The notes: generated by a model not told the origin, from the letters alone. Numbered from the stretch's first letter, positions 1 through 8,090 are shown. The stretch: 13,484 bases of DNA from Syntrophaceae bacterium UBA6255 (GCA_002441205.1 DJVN01000111.1:1-13484), one strand, 5' to 3'. Numbers and translations: made by a program.

Positions 1-1098
1 GTTGTTCCTTTTGCTGTTTCTGCCTTATATCCGACGCCCTCATCACTTCAGATACAGCATCTGATTGGCGCATTGATAGCCGTTTTGATTTTAGCAGGCG
101 CTATGGTTGTATGGCGCAAATTCAAGTTTATCACATTCGGCTTAATGTTTTTCGGTTTTAATATAATGTTTTTGCTCATGCCTTTTCAGGGCAACGAAAC
201 AGCTTTTCTTAATGATCGCTATGTTTATTTTGCTTATATAGGTTTATTCTTTATCATTGCCATGGGAATGCAGCAATTATCAGAGAGATTTTCATGGTGC
301 CGTAAACCAATGGTATGTTTTGCTGTTGCTCTGCTGATTATATATGGCATGATGACAATAAAATATATTCCCGTATGGGCAAACAGCTATACTCTTTGGA
401 CATACGTTATTGAGAAATATCCCGGTAAAATGGCGATCGCACATTTAAACAGAGGAAACTACTGGTACAGCAAAAATCAAAAGGACAAGGCCCTGGAAGA
501 TTTCAGTGTGGCCATCGAAATTAATCCTGAGTTTTCCAGCGCCTATGCCAATAGAAGTCTTGTCTATCTTGAAAAAGGCGCAACGGAAAAAGCGCTTAAG
601 GATTATAACCGTTATCTGAAATTGTTACATCCCTTTGATACAAAAGGGAATATGTTAAATTTATCATTGTCGGATGCTTTCAGTCACAGGGGTTCAATTT
701 ACAGCAGAATGGGTCAGCACGAAAAGGCGCTTGCTGATTTTCAAAAAGCCATCGAACTGGACCCTTTCAACTCGGATATTTATTTTAAAAGGGCTCTTAC
801 TTATATGCAGTTGCATGAATATGACAAGGCCATTGAGGATTTCAACCTCTGTCATCAAGCCGATCCGGCCAATGCCGATGTAATCAATAACAGAGGAGTA
901 TGTTATCTTCGTTCCGGTCATTTCCAATCCGCGCTGGATGATTTTAACAAGGCTATTTTAATAAACAGCGCCAATCCTTCATATTATGTAAACAGAGCCA
1001 CCGTGTATTATAAATTAGGACGTCTGGTTGAAGCGAGACAGGATGCCCAAACCGCTAAAAAGTTAGGGGCTGCCCTTGATCCCGTTTTCGGAAAATAA
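1..1098 (+). CDS. Membrane protein with C-terminal TPR repeats (5' end outside the window)
   Basis: The reading frame is open from base 1, so the 365 visible residues are the C-terminal part of a longer protein; a TTG at 73 is not a credible start because coding-like sequence precedes it. The visible N-terminal part has about four hydrophobic segments (bases about 60-115, 125-185, 220-280 and 305-360) and an NDRYVYFAYIGL stretch like the ERYLYLPSIG motif of bacterial TMTC-like multi-pass TPR proteins. From about base 430 follow six TPR units, each with the usual A..NRG..Y....(K)AL.DF..A...P pattern, ending at the stop codon. TMTC-type proteins resemble protein O-mannosyltransferases, so a glycosylation or assembly role beside a glycan locus is plausible, but the catalytic end is not visible. 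Being a TPR membrane protein is well supported; the enzymatic role is inference. Confidence 0.85.
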   Translation, partial: VVPFAVSALYPTPSSLQIQHLIGALIAVLILAGAMVVWRKFKFITFGLMFFGFNIMFLLMPFQGNETAFLNDRYVYFAYIGLFFIIAMGMQQLSERFSWCRKPMVCFAVALLIIYGMMTIKYIPVWANSYTLWTYVIEKYPGKMAIAHLNRGNYWYSKNQKDKALEDFSVAIEINPEFSSAYANRSLVYLEKGATEKALKDYNRYLKLLHPFDTKGNMLNLSLSDAFSHRGSIYSRMGQHEKALADFQKAIELDPFNSDIYFKRALTYMQLHEYDKAIEDFNLCHQADPANADVINNRGVCYLRSGHFQSALDDFNKAILINSANPSYYVNRATVYYKLGRLVEARQDAQTAKKLGAALDPVFGK

Positions 1099-1337
1099 CT
1101 GAAACCGTATTGAAGATAAATTTGACCCTCTTTCAACATTCCAACGTTTATGTGCAGTCTGTACCGCATTGACACCCGATGCACATCTTTCTGCCATGAA
1201 AAATAAGTTTTTATCAACGGTGAATGTATGAAAATTGTTCTGGTTCATTGGAAAGGAAATTATACTCCTGTGCCCGCTTTATTTTTGCTGCTATAAGAAG
1301 TTGACGGTCGTATAGAGATATGAGAAAAGGTTGATCT
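1099..1337. other. Intergenic gap with possible gene remnant
   Basis: These 239 bases hold no convincing gene. Two tiny reading frames abut by an ATGA overlap: ATG at 1196 (11 codons) and ATG at 1228 (22 codons, beginning MKIVLVHWKGNY, stop at 1294-1296). The second resembles the first beta strand of a GT-B glycosyltransferase N-terminus, so the stretch could be decayed glycosyltransferase sequence. No clear promoter or terminator hairpin was seen. This is weak evidence. Confidence 0.3.
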
Positions 1338-2660
1338 ATGAAAATAGGAATTCTTGGCGGAGGACTTAGCGGTATTTCAACCGCTTATTTTCTGCAAAAT
1401 AATAAGGGAATCAAAAGCATAGAGATACTGGAGAAGGAGCGCGAACCGGGCGGCTTATGCCGTTCTTTTAATATAAACGGGCTGTATTATGACATCGGTC
1501 CACATATAATTTTTTCGACAGACAAAGAGATATTGGATTTCATGATCAATATTCTTGGTGAGAATAAAAACAAACTTAAAAGATCGAATAAAATATTTTA
1601 CAAAAATAAATTTATAAAATATCCTTTTGAGAACGAACTTTCAGCGCTGTCTGAAGTCGATAGAGAATACTGCCTGAATACTTTTCTAAATAATCCTTAC
1701 GAAAATCATGAAGCAAAGAATCTTCTTGCGTATTTTCTGAAAACGTTTGGGGAAGGAATCACCGATATTTACTTAAAGCCTTATAATGACAAGATATGGA
1801 AATTCGATCTTTCACTTATGGACACTCAAATGATTGACAGAATTCCCAAACCACCGAAGGAGGATATTGTAAAAAGCGCTAACGGAATACCTACAGAGGG
1901 TTATCTGCATCAATTATATTTTTATTATCCCCGGGAAGGCGGCATTAATTCGTTCATAAAATCCTTTGTCGGTAAATTAAATGAAAATGTTCGTGTGATA
2001 ACGGATAGCGCCGTTATTGAATTGCAGAGAATGAATAATAAATGCAAGATAAAAACGGATAAAGGTGTATCGACAGAATATGATTTAATTGTATCAACGA
2101 TACCCATTCAATCATTGACAGGAATTTATCGGTCAAATTTACCGGAAGATGTTAGAAAATCAGTTCATGATTTAAAATACAATTCCATCATTGTCGCAAT
2201 CATAAATGTCAAAAAGGATAATCTGGATGGAAATTTTGCTGTAATGGTTCCGGATAAAGATATAATTTTTCACAGGGTATCGAAACTCGATTTTCTCGGG
2301 AGTTGCTACTGCAGAAAAGATGATTCCAGCACTTTGATGGCGGAGGTAACGTTTTCAAAAAACAGCTTCATTGATCAAATGAGCGTAATCGACGTGGAAG
2401 CAAAAATAATCGAAGGATTGGAAAATAGTCAGTTTATCGATAGTCGTGAGCATGTTAATTACATAGAAACAAGAAGATTTGAATATGCCTATGTTATTTG
2501 CGACTTAAATCACAAAAAAAATGTTGAACGGATCGGGAATTATTTTTCGGATCAGAAAATCCTGCTTTGCGGCAGATTCGGAGAATTCAAGTATTTAAAT
2601 ATGGATGCGGTTATAAGACATGCGAAAACCCTGAGTGAAATAATAGTGAAAAATATTTAG
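1338..2660 (+). CDS. FAD/NAD(P)-binding oxidoreductase, amine oxidase / protoporphyrinogen oxidase-like
   Basis: The 440-residue protein starts with a dinucleotide-binding fold: GxGxxG at residues 7-12 (ILGGGLSG), an acidic strand end (EILEKE, about 28-33) and the FAD-contact motif EPGGLCRSF around 36-44, then YDIGPH near 50-55. This layout is typical of the flavin amine oxidase / protoporphyrinogen oxidase (COG1232) superfamily, which also includes UDP-galactopyranose mutase. Such proteins are common in polysaccharide clusters, where the substrate is usually unknown. The C-terminal LLCGRFGEFKYLNMDAVIRHA matches the family's second FAD-contact segment. The start is supported by AAAAGG at 1325-1330, seven bases before the ATG. 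It precedes the epimerase by 73 bases and probably acts on a sugar or lipid-linked sugar in the cytoplasm. The fold is near certain; the substrate is not known. Confidence 0.85.
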   Translation: MKIGILGGGLSGISTAYFLQNNKGIKSIEILEKEREPGGLCRSFNINGLYYDIGPHIIFSTDKEILDFMINILGENKNKLKRSNKIFYKNKFIKYPFENELSALSEVDREYCLNTFLNNPYENHEAKNLLAYFLKTFGEGITDIYLKPYNDKIWKFDLSLMDTQMIDRIPKPPKEDIVKSANGIPTEGYLHQLYFYYPREGGINSFIKSFVGKLNENVRVITDSAVIELQRMNNKCKIKTDKGVSTEYDLIVSTIPIQSLTGIYRSNLPEDVRKSVHDLKYNSIIVAIINVKKDNLDGNFAVMVPDKDIIFHRVSKLDFLGSCYCRKDDSSTLMAEVTFSKNSFIDQMSVIDVEAKIIEGLENSQFIDSREHVNYIETRRFEYAYVICDLNHKKNVERIGNYFSDQKILLCGRFGEFKYLNMDAVIRHAKTLSEIIVKNI

Positions 2661-2733
2661 GGTATTTCCTTAGTATTTATAAAAAATTCACGTCATTTGA
2701 CGCATGATTTATTATAATCGTGAAGGGAATGTG

Positions 2734-3675
2734 ATGATGAAAACATTAATCACCGGCGGCGCCGGCTTCATTGGTAGTCATTTGGCCGATTTCTTGGTGT
2801 TAAAAGATTATAGTGTGGTTGCGGTTGATAATTTTTCACTGGGAACAACAGATAATATTAATCATTTAACTCATCACAAAAAGTTTAAATTTATCAAAGA
2901 GGATTTACTTCATCTTGACAAATTAAAAGATATTTTTCAAAAAAATAAATTTGATATCGTTTTCCATTTGGCGGCCAATTCTGATATAGCCGAAAGCGCC
3001 GGTAATCCGGGAACTGATTTGGAAAACACCTTCATGACAACATGGAACACATTGGAGTGCTGCCGGTTGTTTCATGTCAAAAAGTTTGTGTTTGCATCGA
3101 CATCGGCTGTTTATGGGGAAGCGACGCGAACCTTATCAGAGAAAGCCGGGCCAGTCTCGCCGGTGTCTTATTATGGCGCGGGCAAGCTTGCTTCGGAAGG
3201 TTTTATCTGCGCTTATTCTTACATGAACAATATCCAGTCATGGATTGTCAGGTTTCCTAATGTAGTGGGAGATAGGATGACACACGGCGTTGTTCATGAT
3301 TTTATTAAAAAATTGAAGCGCAATCCAAAACGACTGGTGGTATTAGGTGATGGCAACCAGAAAAAGCCTTACATCTATGTCAAAGATTTGGTGGAAGCCA
3401 TGTTCTTCATATATCAAACCTCCAAAGAAAAGCTAAACTATTATAATGTCGGCGTAAAAGATGAAACGTCCGTCACTGCAATAGCAAAGATAGTTTGCGA
3501 CGAAATGCGATTAAAAAATGTGGAATTAAAATATACCGGTGGAAGCACAGGCTGGAGGGGTGATGTTCCGCATTATAGATACGATTTGAAAAAACTTAAT
3601 TCTCTGGGATGGAGAGCGAAGTATTCATCAGCAAAGGCCGTTAGATTAGCCGTCAGGAGTATTCTGGCCCAATGA
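2734..3675 (+). CDS. NAD-dependent epimerase/dehydratase (extended SDR, sugar nucleotide)
   Basis: This 313-residue extended short-chain dehydrogenase/reductase has the NAD-binding motif TGGAGFIGSH at residues 7-16, a DN at the end of strand 2 (32-33), HLAAN at 78-82, the catalytic Ser/Thr segment STSAVYGE at 122-129 and the YxxxK pair at Y147 and K151 (YYGAGK). These are the hallmarks of UDP-glucose 4-epimerases and NDP-sugar 4,6-dehydratases. An in-frame ATG exists at 2704, but GAAGGG at 2722-2727 places the likely start at 2734 (or 2737). The stop overlaps the next gene's start by four bases (ATGA), suggesting translational coupling to the heptose enzymes. It could epimerise or modify the GDP-heptose made by its neighbours, or make another sugar for the same glycan; sequence alone does not separate these. 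Confidence 0.9.
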   Translation: MMKTLITGGAGFIGSHLADFLVLKDYSVVAVDNFSLGTTDNINHLTHHKKFKFIKEDLLHLDKLKDIFQKNKFDIVFHLAANSDIAESAGNPGTDLENTFMTTWNTLECCRLFHVKKFVFASTSAVYGEATRTLSEKAGPVSPVSYYGAGKLASEGFICAYSYMNNIQSWIVRFPNVVGDRMTHGVVHDFIKKLKRNPKRLVVLGDGNQKKPYIYVKDLVEAMFFIYQTSKEKLNYYNVGVKDETSVTAIAKIVCDEMRLKNVELKYTGGSTGWRGDVPHYRYDLKKLNSLGWRAKYSSAKAVRLAVRSILAQ

Positions 3676-5021
3676 TAGCATTCATTCTTGCAGGCGGAAA
3701 AGGAACCAGACTTAAGAAAATTACTCCGGATAACACGCCTAAGCCAATGGTCAACATTGCGGAGAAACCCATTCTGCAATATCAACTGGAGTTTCTCGCA
3801 AGAAATAATATTCATGACGTTATCATAAGCGTTGGTTATGGCGCGGAAGCAATCAGAAAATATTTCGGGGAAGGTAAAAAATTCGGTTTAACGATAACGT
3901 ACTCAGAGGAACCCCAACCGCTGAGCACGGCCGGTGCTTTCAAGTATGCTGAACCGTTATTTGGTAGTGCTAAAGACATCCTGGTTCTATATGGGGACGT
4001 CATATTCGACATTAATCTGAAAAGGATGATAAATTTCCATAATTCTCATAGCGGTTTGGGCACTTTACTGGTTCATCCCAATGACCATCCTTATGACAGC
4101 GATTTGCTGGAAGTGGATAGTGTCAACAAAATACTTAAATTTATTCCCAAACCGCATCCGGCCGGTCAAATGCATCATAATTTAGTCAATGCCGGCATAT
4201 ATGTTCTTAAGCCGGAGATGGCCCGTTTTATAAAAAGCGGGCAAAAACTGGATTTCGGCCAGGATGTTTTCCCCGCGTTAGTCGGCAATGGTCAAGAGTT
4301 TCATGCTTACAGATCATCGGAGTATGTAAAGGATATCGGCTCCCCGGAAAGACATGCAGAGGTCGAAAGAGATATATTCAGCGGCAAGGTTTATCGCCGA
4401 AACCTGATCAATAAGCAAAAAGCAATATTCCTGGATAGAGACGGTGTTATTAATGAAGAAGTAAATTACCTCTACAGGCCTGAACAGTTAAAACTGATAG
4501 ACGGTTCAGCAGAGGCAGTGACAGAAATAAATAAGTCAGACTATCTGGTAATCGTGATAACCAATCAATCTGTAGTGGCCAGAGGACTTTGTTCGGAAAA
4601 AGATGTTGCCGAAATACATAAAAAATTGGATATGCTTTTGGGTGAAAAGCACGCTTTTCTGGAGGGGATCTATTATTGCCCTCATCATCCCGACAGGGGA
4701 TTTGAAGGAGAGAACAGAGAATACAAAATAGAATGCGAGTGCAGGAAACCGAAAACGGGAATGCTGAGGCAAGCCCAGCAGGATTTCAATATTGATAAAG
4801 AAAAATCTTTTATGATTGGTGATGCCACCGCCGATATTATGACGGGTGTTAATTTTGGCCTCAAAACGATACTGGTCAGAACAGGCCATGCCGGAAATGA
4901 CAAGAAATTTGATTGTCTGCCCGATTTTATTTTTGAAAATCTAAAAGAGGCAGTGGATTTCATTATGGATAAATACGACACGTTGAAGCCAAATTATTGT
5001 TCAGGGCAAAAAATGCGCTGA
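3672..5021 (+). CDS. hddC-gmhB: Bifunctional D-glycero-alpha-D-manno-heptose 1-phosphate guanylyltransferase / heptose 1,7-bisphosphate phosphatase (HddC-GmhB fusion)
   Basis: This 449-residue protein fuses two enzymes usually encoded separately. Residues 1-235 are a nucleotidyltransferase: LAGGKGTRL at 6-14, PKPM at 23-26, YGD with the metal-binding Asp at 109, NAGIYV at 173-178 and DIGSPE at 221-226, matching HddC-like enzymes. Residues 250-435 are a HAD-IIIA phosphatase: FLDRDG with nucleophile D255 and acid D257, ITNQS at 296-300, CRKPKTG at 357-363 and IGDATAD at 382-388. The zinc-loop residues of GmhB are present as CPH (C336, H338) and CEC (C355, C357). GmhB removes the 7-phosphate from heptose 1,7-bisphosphate and HddC then adds GMP, giving GDP-D-glycero-alpha-D-manno-heptose. 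It overlaps the upstream epimerase gene by four bases; AGGAG lies at 3655-3659. GDP specificity is inferred from the partner HddA, since ADP-heptose synthesis uses HldE instead. Confidence 0.9.
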   Translation: MIAFILAGGKGTRLKKITPDNTPKPMVNIAEKPILQYQLEFLARNNIHDVIISVGYGAEAIRKYFGEGKKFGLTITYSEEPQPLSTAGAFKYAEPLFGSAKDILVLYGDVIFDINLKRMINFHNSHSGLGTLLVHPNDHPYDSDLLEVDSVNKILKFIPKPHPAGQMHHNLVNAGIYVLKPEMARFIKSGQKLDFGQDVFPALVGNGQEFHAYRSSEYVKDIGSPERHAEVERDIFSGKVYRRNLINKQKAIFLDRDGVINEEVNYLYRPEQLKLIDGSAEAVTEINKSDYLVIVITNQSVVARGLCSEKDVAEIHKKLDMLLGEKHAFLEGIYYCPHHPDRGFEGENREYKIECECRKPKTGMLRQAQQDFNIDKEKSFMIGDATADIMTGVNFGLKTILVRTGHAGNDKKFDCLPDFIFENLKEAVDFIMDKYDTLKPNYCSGQKMR

Positions 5022-5051
5022 ATATCTATTAGCGGTAAAGAAGAGGCGTGA

Positions 5052-6041
5052 ATGATAGGAACAAGAACTCCATTCAGAATCAGTTTTGCCGGCGGGGGAA
5101 GTGACTTAAAAGAATTTTATTCAAGACAACCCGGTTGTGTATTGAGTACGGCCATTAATAAATACATGTTTATATTCGTTCATCCGTTTTTTGATGAACG
5201 AATTCAGATAAAATATTCCCGGACCGAATTAGTCAACGATGCGGGTGAAATTAAACATCCTATCGTACGGGAAGTGTTTAAGAAATTTGGAATCAAAGGA
5301 ATAGATATCAATTCCATCGCTGATATTCCGGCGGGAACAGGGCTTGGTTCATCAAGTTCCTTCACCGTCGGCTTGCTGCATGCTTTGTATGTTTATTCCG
5401 GCCAATATCCTGCAAAAGAAAAACTTGCCCGGGAAGCTTGCGAAGTCGAAATTGATATTCTGGGCGAACCCATCGGCAAGCAGGATCAATACTCTGTCGC
5501 GTATGGAGGGCTTAATTTTATCACTTTCAATCCGGACGATACGGTCAGTGTAGAGCCGGTTGTTATGTCCTCTGCCAAATATCAGGAATTTGAAAGTAAT
5601 CTCCTGTTCTTTTATTTAGGCAGACTAAGATCGGCTCGTGAAATACTTGCTGATCAAAAAAACAATACAATATCCGATAAAAAAGCCTTCAGCAATATTG
5701 AAAGAATGACCGATCTGGCAAAAAATCTGAGAAAAAGTCTTTGCAATGGCAACTTGCAGGATGCGGGCATGATACTCGATGAAGGCTGGAGTTTGAAAAA
5801 AGTTCTTTCATCTAAAATTTCTGATGATAAAATAGATTTTTATTATGATATAGCCAGAAAAAACGGCGCGAGTGGCGGTAAACTGCTGGGCGCTGGTGGC
5901 GGCGGTTTTTTAATGTTCTATTGTGAACCGATGCAGCAGGAAAAGTTAAGGCGATCACTGAAAGACCTGAAGGAATATAAATTTAAATTTGACGGTTTGG
6001 GGACCAAGGTTGTCTATGACATGGATAGTGAGGTGAGTTGA
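5052..6041 (+). CDS. hddA: D-glycero-alpha-D-manno-heptose-7-phosphate kinase (GHMP family)
   Basis: HddA phosphorylates D-glycero-D-manno-heptose 7-phosphate at C1 to the alpha-1,7-bisphosphate. The 329-residue product starts with RTPFRISFAGGGSDL (residues 5-19), characteristic of HddA-type GHMP kinases. It then shows the ATP-binding motif PAGTGLGSSSS at 93-103, GKQDQYSVAYGG at 142-153 containing the conserved Asp, and the third GHMP motif GASGGKLLGAGGGG at 272-285. Length is normal for the family. The ATG is preceded by AAGAGG at 5041-5046 with five bases between. It lies 30 bases after the HddC-GmhB gene and one base before the isomerase gene, so the three are almost certainly co-transcribed. 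An alpha-anomer-specific kinase points to the GDP-heptose route used for capsule, O-antigen or S-layer glycans rather than the ADP-heptose route of the LPS inner core. Confidence 0.93.
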   Translation: MIGTRTPFRISFAGGGSDLKEFYSRQPGCVLSTAINKYMFIFVHPFFDERIQIKYSRTELVNDAGEIKHPIVREVFKKFGIKGIDINSIADIPAGTGLGSSSSFTVGLLHALYVYSGQYPAKEKLAREACEVEIDILGEPIGKQDQYSVAYGGLNFITFNPDDTVSVEPVVMSSAKYQEFESNLLFFYLGRLRSAREILADQKNNTISDKKAFSNIERMTDLAKNLRKSLCNGNLQDAGMILDEGWSLKKVLSSKISDDKIDFYYDIARKNGASGGKLLGAGGGGFLMFYCEPMQQEKLRRSLKDLKEYKFKFDGLGTKVVYDMDSEVS

Positions 6042-6042
6042 T

Positions 6043-6636
6043 ATGATCGATTGCACATCGCATATAAAAAAATACTTAAAGCTTCTGGAAAATAAACTTA
6101 GCGTATTAGATATACAGCAGATAAACCAAATCGTTAATATACTGAAGACTGCTTATGACAACGAAAATACCATATTCGCGATGGGCAACGGTGGCAGCGG
6201 TACAACGGCGTCTCATCTCGTTTGCGATTTCAATAGAGGAGCATCGACTGGTTCGGTTAAGAAGTTCAAAGTAATCAGTTTAAATGATAATGTTCCTTCC
6301 ATTTCGGCAATAGCCAACGATATCAGTTATGACGCGATTTTTGAGGAGCAGTTGAAAAATTTTCTGCGTCCGGGGGACGTGGTGCTCGGTATTTCCGTCA
6401 GCGGCAATTCAAAAAATATCATCCGGGCAATTGAATATGCCAATAAGCATGGAGCAACGACCATAGGACTTTGCGGTTTTGACGGCGGTAAGTTGAAGAA
6501 AACGGCGCAATATCTCATCCATGTAAAGGTTGACGACATGAAAGTTGCGGAAGATATTCATTCCATTATAAGCCATATTTTGATGAAAATGCTGGGCGCG
6601 GCACTCATAAAAGAAAAGTATAAAAAAAGAAAGTGA
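6043..6636 (+). CDS. gmhA: GmhA-like sedoheptulose 7-phosphate isomerase (SIS domain)
   Basis: The 197-residue single SIS-domain protein fits the phosphoheptose isomerase family, which converts sedoheptulose 7-phosphate to D-glycero-D-manno-heptose 7-phosphate, the first step of the pathway. It shows GNGGSGTTASH at 48-58 (His58 corresponds to a zinc-site His of E. coli GmhA), ANDISYDAIFEEQL at 91-104, GDVVLGISVSGNS at 111-123 with the sugar-phosphate-binding Ser cluster, and HSIISHIL at 173-180 (His178 corresponds to catalytic His180). By hand alignment the E. coli Glu65 position is Asp62 and Gln172 is Glu170. It begins one base after the hddA stop, with AGGTGA at 6031-6036 inside the hddA end. 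Family and context make the role likely; the substitutions leave some doubt about exact substrate or metal use. Confidence 0.88.
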   Translation: MIDCTSHIKKYLKLLENKLSVLDIQQINQIVNILKTAYDNENTIFAMGNGGSGTTASHLVCDFNRGASTGSVKKFKVISLNDNVPSISAIANDISYDAIFEEQLKNFLRPGDVVLGISVSGNSKNIIRAIEYANKHGATTIGLCGFDGGKLKKTAQYLIHVKVDDMKVAEDIHSIISHILMKMLGAALIKEKYKKRK

Positions 6637-6689
6637 ATGTTCTCTAAAGCAGATTTCATAAATAAGTTATCAGCAGCAAAAATATTATA

Positions 6690-7256
6690 ATGAACAGTAA
6701 GTCTTCAGTAACAAAATACAACAAACTCGAATTGGGTTGCGGGCAAAGGCCGACGCCGGGATATCTGCATCAGGATATCACCAGTCAATCGGGTGTAAAA
6801 CTGGATTTTAACTGTCAGATATGGGAGATACCGCTAGAAGAAAATTCGCTGTCCGAGGTAATCGCCCTGGCATTGATGGAGCATCTCTGTTTTGCCGATT
6901 TTACAAAAGCGCTGATACATATTCAAAAACTGCTTGTCTCTCGGGGAGAATTTCTTTTTGATCTTCCGGATATCAAAAAATGGAGCGAATATTTGTATAA
7001 TATTACACACGAAATGCCGGAAAAAAGTCCGTTTTCCAAAAAACATGTCTATGCGACTTTCTGGGGTTGGCAAAGGTGGCCCGGAGATGAACATAAATGC
7101 GCCTGGTTGAAAGAAGATTTGTTCCAACATATGAAAGAAACGGGATTCAGCGAAATTCTTGAAGTGGACGCTCAACTCTTTATAGCCCGCGGCATTTTCA
7201 GGGATCGCTTCGAAAATCCGGATAACGCCCACCTTTATATAAAAGCAATCAAGTAA
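6690..7256 (+). CDS. Small SAM-dependent methyltransferase-like protein
   Basis: The 188-residue protein opens with KLELGCGQRPTPGYLHQDI (residues 12-30), which matches motif I of class I SAM-dependent methyltransferases of the short predicted type often seen in glycan loci (ELGCGxxPxxGxxxxDI). ALMEHLCFADF (about 61-71) corresponds to the conserved segment after strand 4. The C-terminal part is short, with Trp-rich WGWQRWPGDEHKCAWLKEDL, a family-typical region before the last strands. It follows the isomerase after 53 bases and precedes a glycosyltransferase by 34, so it likely belongs to the same transcript. There is no good Shine-Dalgarno before the ATG, so initiation may be weak. Methylation of a sugar hydroxyl or carboxyl is plausible; the acceptor cannot be told from sequence. 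Confidence 0.8.
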   Translation: MNSKSSVTKYNKLELGCGQRPTPGYLHQDITSQSGVKLDFNCQIWEIPLEENSLSEVIALALMEHLCFADFTKALIHIQKLLVSRGEFLFDLPDIKKWSEYLYNITHEMPEKSPFSKKHVYATFWGWQRWPGDEHKCAWLKEDLFQHMKETGFSEILEVDAQLFIARGIFRDRFENPDNAHLYIKAIK

Positions 7257-7290
7257 AATTATTTTGGTGTCAGAACATGAAGGTGAAAAA

Positions 7291-8034
7291 ATGACCAATC
7301 TTCCCAGTAATGATCCGGTCTCCGTAATCATAACCGTTTACAATGAAGCCGACACTCTTGAAAATGAAATCCTGAATATCCACAATAAGATTTTATCTAA
7401 ATTGCCCGGATCCGAACTGATCATAGCCGAGGACGGCAGCACCGACGGCACACAAGAAATTATTTCAAAATATGTTCGTGATTGGGGGGTCATTCATTCG
7501 ACGGCCGCCCAAAGAAAAGGTTACGCGAAAGCGTTAAATGATGCGATGAAAATCGCGAAAAATCCGTACATTTTTTTCAGCGATACCGGGTCTAAGTTTG
7601 ACTTTGATGATTTCTGGAAGTTATACGGTATCCGTGATAAATATTCACTGATAATCGGTGTAAGATCAAAAAGGTCAGACAAGTTATACCGCCGTTTCCT
7701 GACGCTGGCCTATAATTTTGTTCTGAAAAAATATTTTAATATTTATCTGGAAGATTCCGACAGTGGTTTTAGAATTTATAAAAATGCACTTATCAATAAG
7801 ATTTGCAATGAAGAGTGGGTAAACACATCTTTAATCGGATCTGAGTTGACCTTGAGAACAATATTCAGTGGCGGCAATGTCGGCTATGCCGCTGTCACTT
7901 ATAAACAGCGTGCTGGTGTGTCCAGAGGTTTACCCCCTCAGAAAATATTTGAGGTTATAATAGATGTATTAAAAAACTTTCCCGAATTGAAAAGGGTTCT
8001 TTCATCTGTTACTTATCCCAAACTAATTCGTTAG
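7291..8034 (+). CDS. Family 2 glycosyltransferase (DPM1-like)
   Basis: The 247-residue GT-A protein has VSVIITVYNEADTL at residues 10-23 and EDGSTDGT at 47-54, the nucleotide-binding signatures of GT2 enzymes. RSKRSDKLYRRFLTLAYNFVL around 125-145 and DSDSGFRIYKN around 155-165 resemble dolichyl- or polyprenyl-phosphate sugar transferases. No transmembrane segments follow, so it is probably a cytoplasmic or membrane-peripheral enzyme that loads a sugar on a polyprenyl carrier or glycan. An in-frame TTG lies at 7264, but AAGGTG at 7280-7285, five bases before ATG 7291, decides the start. The usual metal-binding DxD position reads SDTGSKFD (97-104), lacking the second Asp. It is the only glycosyltransferase in the window. 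Confidence 0.87.
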   Translation: MTNLPSNDPVSVIITVYNEADTLENEILNIHNKILSKLPGSELIIAEDGSTDGTQEIISKYVRDWGVIHSTAAQRKGYAKALNDAMKIAKNPYIFFSDTGSKFDFDDFWKLYGIRDKYSLIIGVRSKRSDKLYRRFLTLAYNFVLKKYFNIYLEDSDSGFRIYKNALINKICNEEWVNTSLIGSELTLRTIFSGGNVGYAAVTYKQRAGVSRGLPPQKIFEVIIDVLKNFPELKRVLSSVTYPKLIR

Positions 8035-8061
8035 ATTTAAACCGGACAGTTTTTATTTGAT

Positions 8062-8090
8062 TAAAATATTAAAAATTTATAGATTATTAC
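8062..8090 (+). repeat. Imperfect direct repeat, left copy
   Basis: This 29-base AT-rich element matches 9091-9119 at 27 of 29 positions and shares the exact core TTTATAGATTATTAC. Similarity extends a further 14-17 bases upstream to a shared GACAG (8045 here, 9077 there) with a few gaps. The two copies are 1029 bases apart and bracket the second methyltransferase gene. They could be recombination or duplication scars, or similar promoter regions, since TTGATT (8057-8062) and TAGATT (8080-8085) are 17 bases apart. Confidence 0.75.

Noticed and set aside
4536..4889. 117-residue open frame on the minus strand
   Set aside because: It is antisense to the GmhB domain, whose HAD motifs are intact; there is no independent support.
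6834..7331. 165-residue open frame on the minus strand
   Set aside because: It lies antisense to the small methyltransferase gene, its translation has no recognisable motif, and the plus-strand frame has a clear family signature.
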